Source of the DNA: Sporomusaceae bacterium
Lineage (GTDB): Bacteria > Bacillota > Negativicutes > DSM-13327
Assembly: GCA_027492445.1 (NCBI GenBank)
Contig: JAPUES010000187.1
Coordinates: 1 to 9,210 of the forward strand
Direction of reading: 5' to 3'
DNA: 9,210 bases
The number at the start of each line of letters is the position of its first letter. The stretch's first letter is position 1. Below, in pieces: positions 6,960-9,210 of this stretch. The translations under genes and the position numbers were made by a program. The notes below the pieces were generated by a model, which ran no database searches, was not told the origin of the DNA, and saw only the letters and a program-made list of their open reading frames with translations.

Positions 6960-6971
6960 GGGAGTGGTTTT

Positions 6972-7526
6972 GTGAAAATAGGTATTATTAGTGATACCCA
7001 CGGCTGCGCCTGCACATGGGAAAAAGTATATACAAGGTACTTTAGAGAATGTGAACTCATTATTCATGCTGGTGATATACTATATCATGGTCCGCGTAAT
7101 GATATTCCCTTAGAGTACAATCCTAAAGAATTGGCGGAAGCCTTAAATAACTGTCCTATTCCAATGATCGTAGCCTCTGGTAATTGTGATTCTGATGTTG
7201 ATGGCATGGTTTTAACCATGCCTATTCAGTCTCCTTATGCCTATATCTTTCTAGAGGGAGTATCTATTGTTGTAAATCATGGGCACAATCTTACAGTAGA
7301 AGGGCGAAGGGAAATAGCTGAAAAATTTAAAGCAGCTTTGTTTATTACCGGGCATACCCATGTGCCATTACTAGAAAAACATAATGGTGTTGTGTATCTT
7401 AATCCTGGTTCACCAGCCATGTCCAAAAGAGTGGATAAGCGTGGTACGATTGCTAGATTAGTTGATCATGTGATTGAAGTAATAGATATTCAAACGGGTG
7501 AAGTCTTATTGTCGGAAGTGTTATAA
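6972..7526 (+). CDS. YfcE/MJ0936-family metallophosphoesterase
   Basis: Calcineurin-like phosphoesterase of the small YfcE type, with two catalytic metals; the family has phosphodiesterase activity in vitro and its natural substrate is generally unknown. The GTG at 6972 gives 184 residues, the same as E. coli YfcE, and begins MKIGIISDTHG, the normal family start. An upstream ATG inside ribH would add a nonsense N-terminus. Metal-binding motifs are complete: SDTH (D8, H10), HAGD (D35), GNCD (N71), NHGH (H103, H105) and GHTH (H128, H130), followed by NPGSP at 144-148. GGGAG (6960-6964) is the ribosome-binding site. It follows ribH by 40 bases and precedes hslO by 11, so it may be expressed with the riboflavin genes; a role in removing the pathway phosphate is speculation. 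Confidence 0.93.
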   Translation: MKIGIISDTHGCACTWEKVYTRYFRECELIIHAGDILYHGPRNDIPLEYNPKELAEALNNCPIPMIVASGNCDSDVDGMVLTMPIQSPYAYIFLEGVSIVVNHGHNLTVEGRREIAEKFKAALFITGHTHVPLLEKHNGVVYLNPGSPAMSKRVDKRGTIARLVDHVIEVIDIQTGEVLLSEVL

Positions 7527-7537
7527 AGGAGGGTTCT

Positions 7538-8425
7538 ATGAAAGATCATATTTTAAAAGCTACCACTAGTGGTGGTGTAAGGGCTTTTGCGATTATTACC
7601 ACACAGTTGGTCGAAGAGGCGAGAAAACGCCATGATTCCTATCCGGTAGCAACGGCTGGGCTAGGACGCACGATGACGGCGGCGCTACTTTTGGCGGCAA
7701 ATCTTAAAACAGATGAGAGCATTACAGTACGCATTGCTGGCGATGGTCCTCTTGGTGAGATTGTTGCGGATGCTCATGAAAGCGGAATTGTACGAGGGTA
7801 TGTGAAAAACCCACATCTTGATTTACCATTAAGAAATGGCAAGCTTGATGTAGGCAGTGCTGTGGGGGAAGGCCATATTTTTGTTACTCGCTTTACTGGA
7901 CTTAAACAGCCTTTTACAGGTAGCTCAGAGCTTGTCAGTGGGGAAATTGCCGAAGATGTTACCAATTATTTATTAGTTTCGGAGCAAACACCTTCTAGCG
8001 TAGCCTTAGGAGTCTTAGTAGAGCCAGATTTGACGGTAGGGGCGGCTGGTGGGTTTATGATACAAGCCCTGCCAAATGCAGAAGATGAGGTCTTAAGCCA
8101 AATCGAAAAAAATATTGAGGATCTGCCACCCGTTTCTCAGTTGATTCGAGAAGGTAAGGATGCTGCGGCTATTATCAAGATGATTTTTGCCCAGTTACCA
8201 GTAACCTTGTATGAAGAAATTCCCGTAGAATTTAAGTGCCCTTGTTCTCATGAACGAATACAAGATGTTTTAGTTAGTCTTGGCGCTGAGGAAATTAATG
8301 ATATTCTTACTAATGATGGACAAGCCGAGGTTTGCTGTCATTTTTGCGGGGAAAAGCATCAATTTACGAAAGAGGATCTTGAGAATGTAATAGAAATCAT
8401 TGCCGCTAAAAGCAATGGACAATAA
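7538..8425 (+). CDS. hslO: Redox-regulated chaperone Hsp33
   Basis: Cytoplasmic holdase chaperone that is switched on by oxidation of its zinc-bound cysteines and prevents aggregation during oxidative stress. The 295 residues fit the family. The N-terminal core contains GLGRTMTAALLLAA at 41-54 and RIAGDGPLGEIVADA at 65-79. The C-terminal redox switch is complete as C-x-C (C234, C236), then 30 residues, then C-x-x-C (C267, C270), with an additional C266 beside it. The ATG has GGAGGG (7528-7533) four bases before it, starting two bases after the upstream stop. It appears to be the last gene of the rightward unit, ending at a palindromic terminator. Confidence 0.97.
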   Translation: MKDHILKATTSGGVRAFAIITTQLVEEARKRHDSYPVATAGLGRTMTAALLLAANLKTDESITVRIAGDGPLGEIVADAHESGIVRGYVKNPHLDLPLRNGKLDVGSAVGEGHIFVTRFTGLKQPFTGSSELVSGEIAEDVTNYLLVSEQTPSSVALGVLVEPDLTVGAAGGFMIQALPNAEDEVLSQIEKNIEDLPPVSQLIREGKDAAAIIKMIFAQLPVTLYEEIPVEFKCPCSHERIQDVLVSLGAEEINDILTNDGQAEVCCHFCGEKHQFTKEDLENVIEIIAAKSNGQ

Positions 8426-8428
8426 GAA

Positions 8429-8452
8429 AAGACTGGGAATATTCCCAGTCTT
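8429..8452. terminator. Bidirectional terminator between hslO and rpmB
   Basis: A perfect palindrome: AAGACTGGGAAT (8429-8440) followed by its exact reverse complement (8441-8452), three bases after the hslO stop. On the minus strand the stem is followed by TTTTCTTATT, a good terminator for rpmB, which runs towards it. On the plus strand the stem runs into TTCTTGTTGT, a poorer but usable tail for hslO. The arrangement of convergent genes fits a shared terminator. Confidence 0.85.
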
Positions 8453-8496
8453 CTTGTTGTGCCAAAATCATAAATTATAGTAATTCTTGATTTTAA

Positions 8497-8688
8497 TTAG
8501 ATAGCACGTTGAACTTTTCCAGAGCGTAAGCAACGAGTGCAAGTATTCAATCTTTTAACTTCACCATTAACGACGGCCTTAACCCGTTGGATATTGGGTT
8601 TCCAAGTACGTTTAGTTTTTAAGTGAGAGTGGCTGACATTATTGCCGCTAGTTGGAGCCTTACTACAGATTTCACAAAGATTTGCCAT
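8497..8688 (-). CDS. rpmB: 50S ribosomal protein L28 (bL28)
   Basis: Structural protein of the large ribosomal subunit. The 63-residue product starts MANLCEICSK and has TKRTWKPN at 25-32. It carries two CxxC pairs (C5/C8 and C50/C53), so this is the zinc-binding form of L28. The start at 8688 is supported by GGAGGTGG on the minus strand (plus-strand 8694-8701). An upstream ATG at 8721 would put that ribosome-binding site inside the coding region, so I rejected it. The gene runs opposite to all its neighbours, as rpmB does in the corresponding Bacillus region, and has its own promoter and terminator. Confidence 0.97.
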   Translation of the reverse strand: MANLCEICSKAPTSGNNVSHSHLKTKRTWKPNIQRVKAVVNGEVKRLNTCTRCLRSGKVQRAI

Positions 8689-8742
8689 GTATTCCACCTC
8701 CTTTAATGAAGGACGAGACATCCTTATTACAATAACAGTAGT

Positions 8743-8772
8743 ATTTTAGCATGATTTCCCTAGTGAATGCAA
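8743..8772 (-). promoter_or_regulatory. Probable rpmB promoter
   Basis: On the minus strand, TAAAAT (plus 8743-8748) matches the -10 consensus at five of six positions and is preceded by TGC, giving an extended -10. A weak -35, TTGCAT (plus 8767-8772), lies 18 bases further upstream. The transcript would carry a leader of about 50 bases before the L28 start, including a short AAGGA/TCCTT hairpin (plus 8709-8725). Confidence 0.55.
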
Positions 8773-8903
8773 GGTCTATTTTTTAGCAGCAGCGGAATTA
8801 ATCGGTTTTTCCCGTTGAAATGGGAAAGATAATGAGGATAGCAGGAGTTTCACCACTGGATATTGAAATGAAAATTAATAAGCAGAGTTAGGAGGCGGAT
8901 CGC

Positions 8904-9101
8904 ATGATTACAAGAACAACAACCATTATTGAGGTACTCCGCTCCCATCCACTAGCACGTGATATTTTTACGAAACATGGCATGGGATGTATTGGCTGTA
9001 TGGGAGCAACAACGGAAACCATCGAAAATGGTGCTAAAATGCATGATATTAATGTGGAAGCCCTTTTAAAAGATTTAAATGCATTAAAGTTAGAAAAATA
9101 G
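8904..9101 (+). CDS. Small DUF1858-type CxxC protein (hybrid-cluster-protein-associated redox domain)
   Basis: A 65-residue cytoplasmic protein that consists of little more than one DUF1858-like domain, related to the domain found at the N-terminus of ScdA/RIC-type proteins and described as a hybrid-cluster-protein-associated disulfide domain. Supporting features are TIIEVLRSHP at 7-16, a helix ending in FTKHGMGCIGCMG (22-34) with C29 and C32 as the CxxC pair, and a second helix beginning ATTETIENGA at 35-44. There is no signal peptide. GGAGG (8891-8895) is eight bases before the ATG. The next gene, recG, starts 38 bases after its stop. Function unknown; a redox or metal-linked role is inferred from the CxxC and family name only. 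Confidence 0.85.
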   Translation: MITRTTTIIEVLRSHPLARDIFTKHGMGCIGCMGATTETIENGAKMHDINVEALLKDLNALKLEK

Positions 9102-9139
9102 ATAAAGTAATTTTGCTTGTATCGTATGAGGGTGATGGT

Positions 9140-9210
9140 TTGGAAAATAATTGGACTAAGAGTATTCAATATATTAAAGGGGTAGGCCCCTATAAAGCAA
9201 ATCTATTGAC
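9140..9210 (+). CDS. recG: ATP-dependent DNA helicase RecG, N-terminal fragment
   Basis: Only the first 23 full codons are in the window. The TTG at 9140 gives an N-terminus containing IQYIKGVGPYKANLL, which matches the RecG helix-hairpin-helix-like opening (xxYxKGVGPxxAxxL). GAGGGTG (9128-9134) is a plausible ribosome-binding site about five bases upstream. The other frames here either stop quickly or give no match. RecG reverses stalled replication forks and branch-migrates recombination intermediates. The identification rests on a short stretch, but its agreement with the known rpmB-recG neighbourhood supports it. Confidence 0.8.
   Translation, partial: MENNWTKSIQYIKGVGPYKANLL

Noticed and set aside
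6831..6971. An upstream ATG extending the phosphoesterase into ribH
   Set aside because: The extension is a shifted-frame reading of ribH. The GTG at 6972 gives the family-typical N-terminus and length and has GGGAG before it.
8426..8496. Search for spoVM, which lies beside rpmB in Bacillus
   Set aside because: The spacer holds only the terminator and AT-rich sequence; no short frame resembling SpoVM is present in the window's intergenic regions.
8689..8721. An 11-residue N-terminal extension of L28 on the minus strand
   Set aside because: It would translate the GGAGG ribosome-binding site itself; L28 normally begins at the MA(N/K)xC motif found at 8688.

Overview
The window looks like ordinary chromosomal core sequence from a low-to-moderate GC Firmicute. 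The evidence is strong GGAGG ribosome-binding sites, GTG/TTG starts, a PASTA-type Ser/Thr kinase, an FMN-riboswitch-led ribD-ribE-ribBA-ribH operon, and the order prkC-rsgA-rpe ... rpmB(-) ... recG, which resembles the yloP-to-recG neighbourhood of Bacillus subtilis. A Negativicute (Sporomusa/Pelosinus type) is my guess from the overall flavour; the window itself does not prove it.

Layout. Bases 2-3041 hold a tight rightward cluster: the 3' part of a membrane PASTA kinase (prkC), the ribosome-assembly GTPase rsgA and ribulose-phosphate 3-epimerase rpe, separated by 11 and 2 bases. Bases 3042-3469 are a non-coding regulatory stretch with a good sigma-A-type promoter, a complete FMN riboswitch, a linker with small hairpins, a strong intrinsic terminator, and two further hairpins just before ribD. 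Bases 3470-6931 encode the complete riboflavin pathway enzymes: RibD, RibE, the bifunctional RibBA and RibH. Bases 6972-8425 continue in the same direction with a YfcE-like metallophosphoesterase and the redox chaperone Hsp33 (hslO), ending at a symmetrical terminator. That terminator is shared with the convergent rpmB (ribosomal protein L28, minus strand). Bases 8904-9210 hold a 65-residue CxxC protein of the DUF1858 type and the first codons of recG, both rightward.

How the genes work together. RibBA makes both precursors (from GTP and ribulose 5-phosphate), RibD performs deamination and reduction, RibH condenses to lumazine, and RibE dismutates lumazine to riboflavin. FMN should shut the operon off through the riboswitch and terminator. 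The pathway's dephosphorylation step has no dedicated gene among the four, which makes the phosphoesterase directly downstream of ribH worth a look. Rpe consumes or produces ribulose 5-phosphate, the RibB substrate, but its position is probably explained by the older prkC-rsgA-rpe gene order.

I see no mobile element, CRISPR array, tRNA or rRNA, and no clear novel system. The most interesting unexplained signals are structural elements in the ribD leader, both inside the riboswitch and after its terminator, and the phosphoesterase placed with the rib genes.
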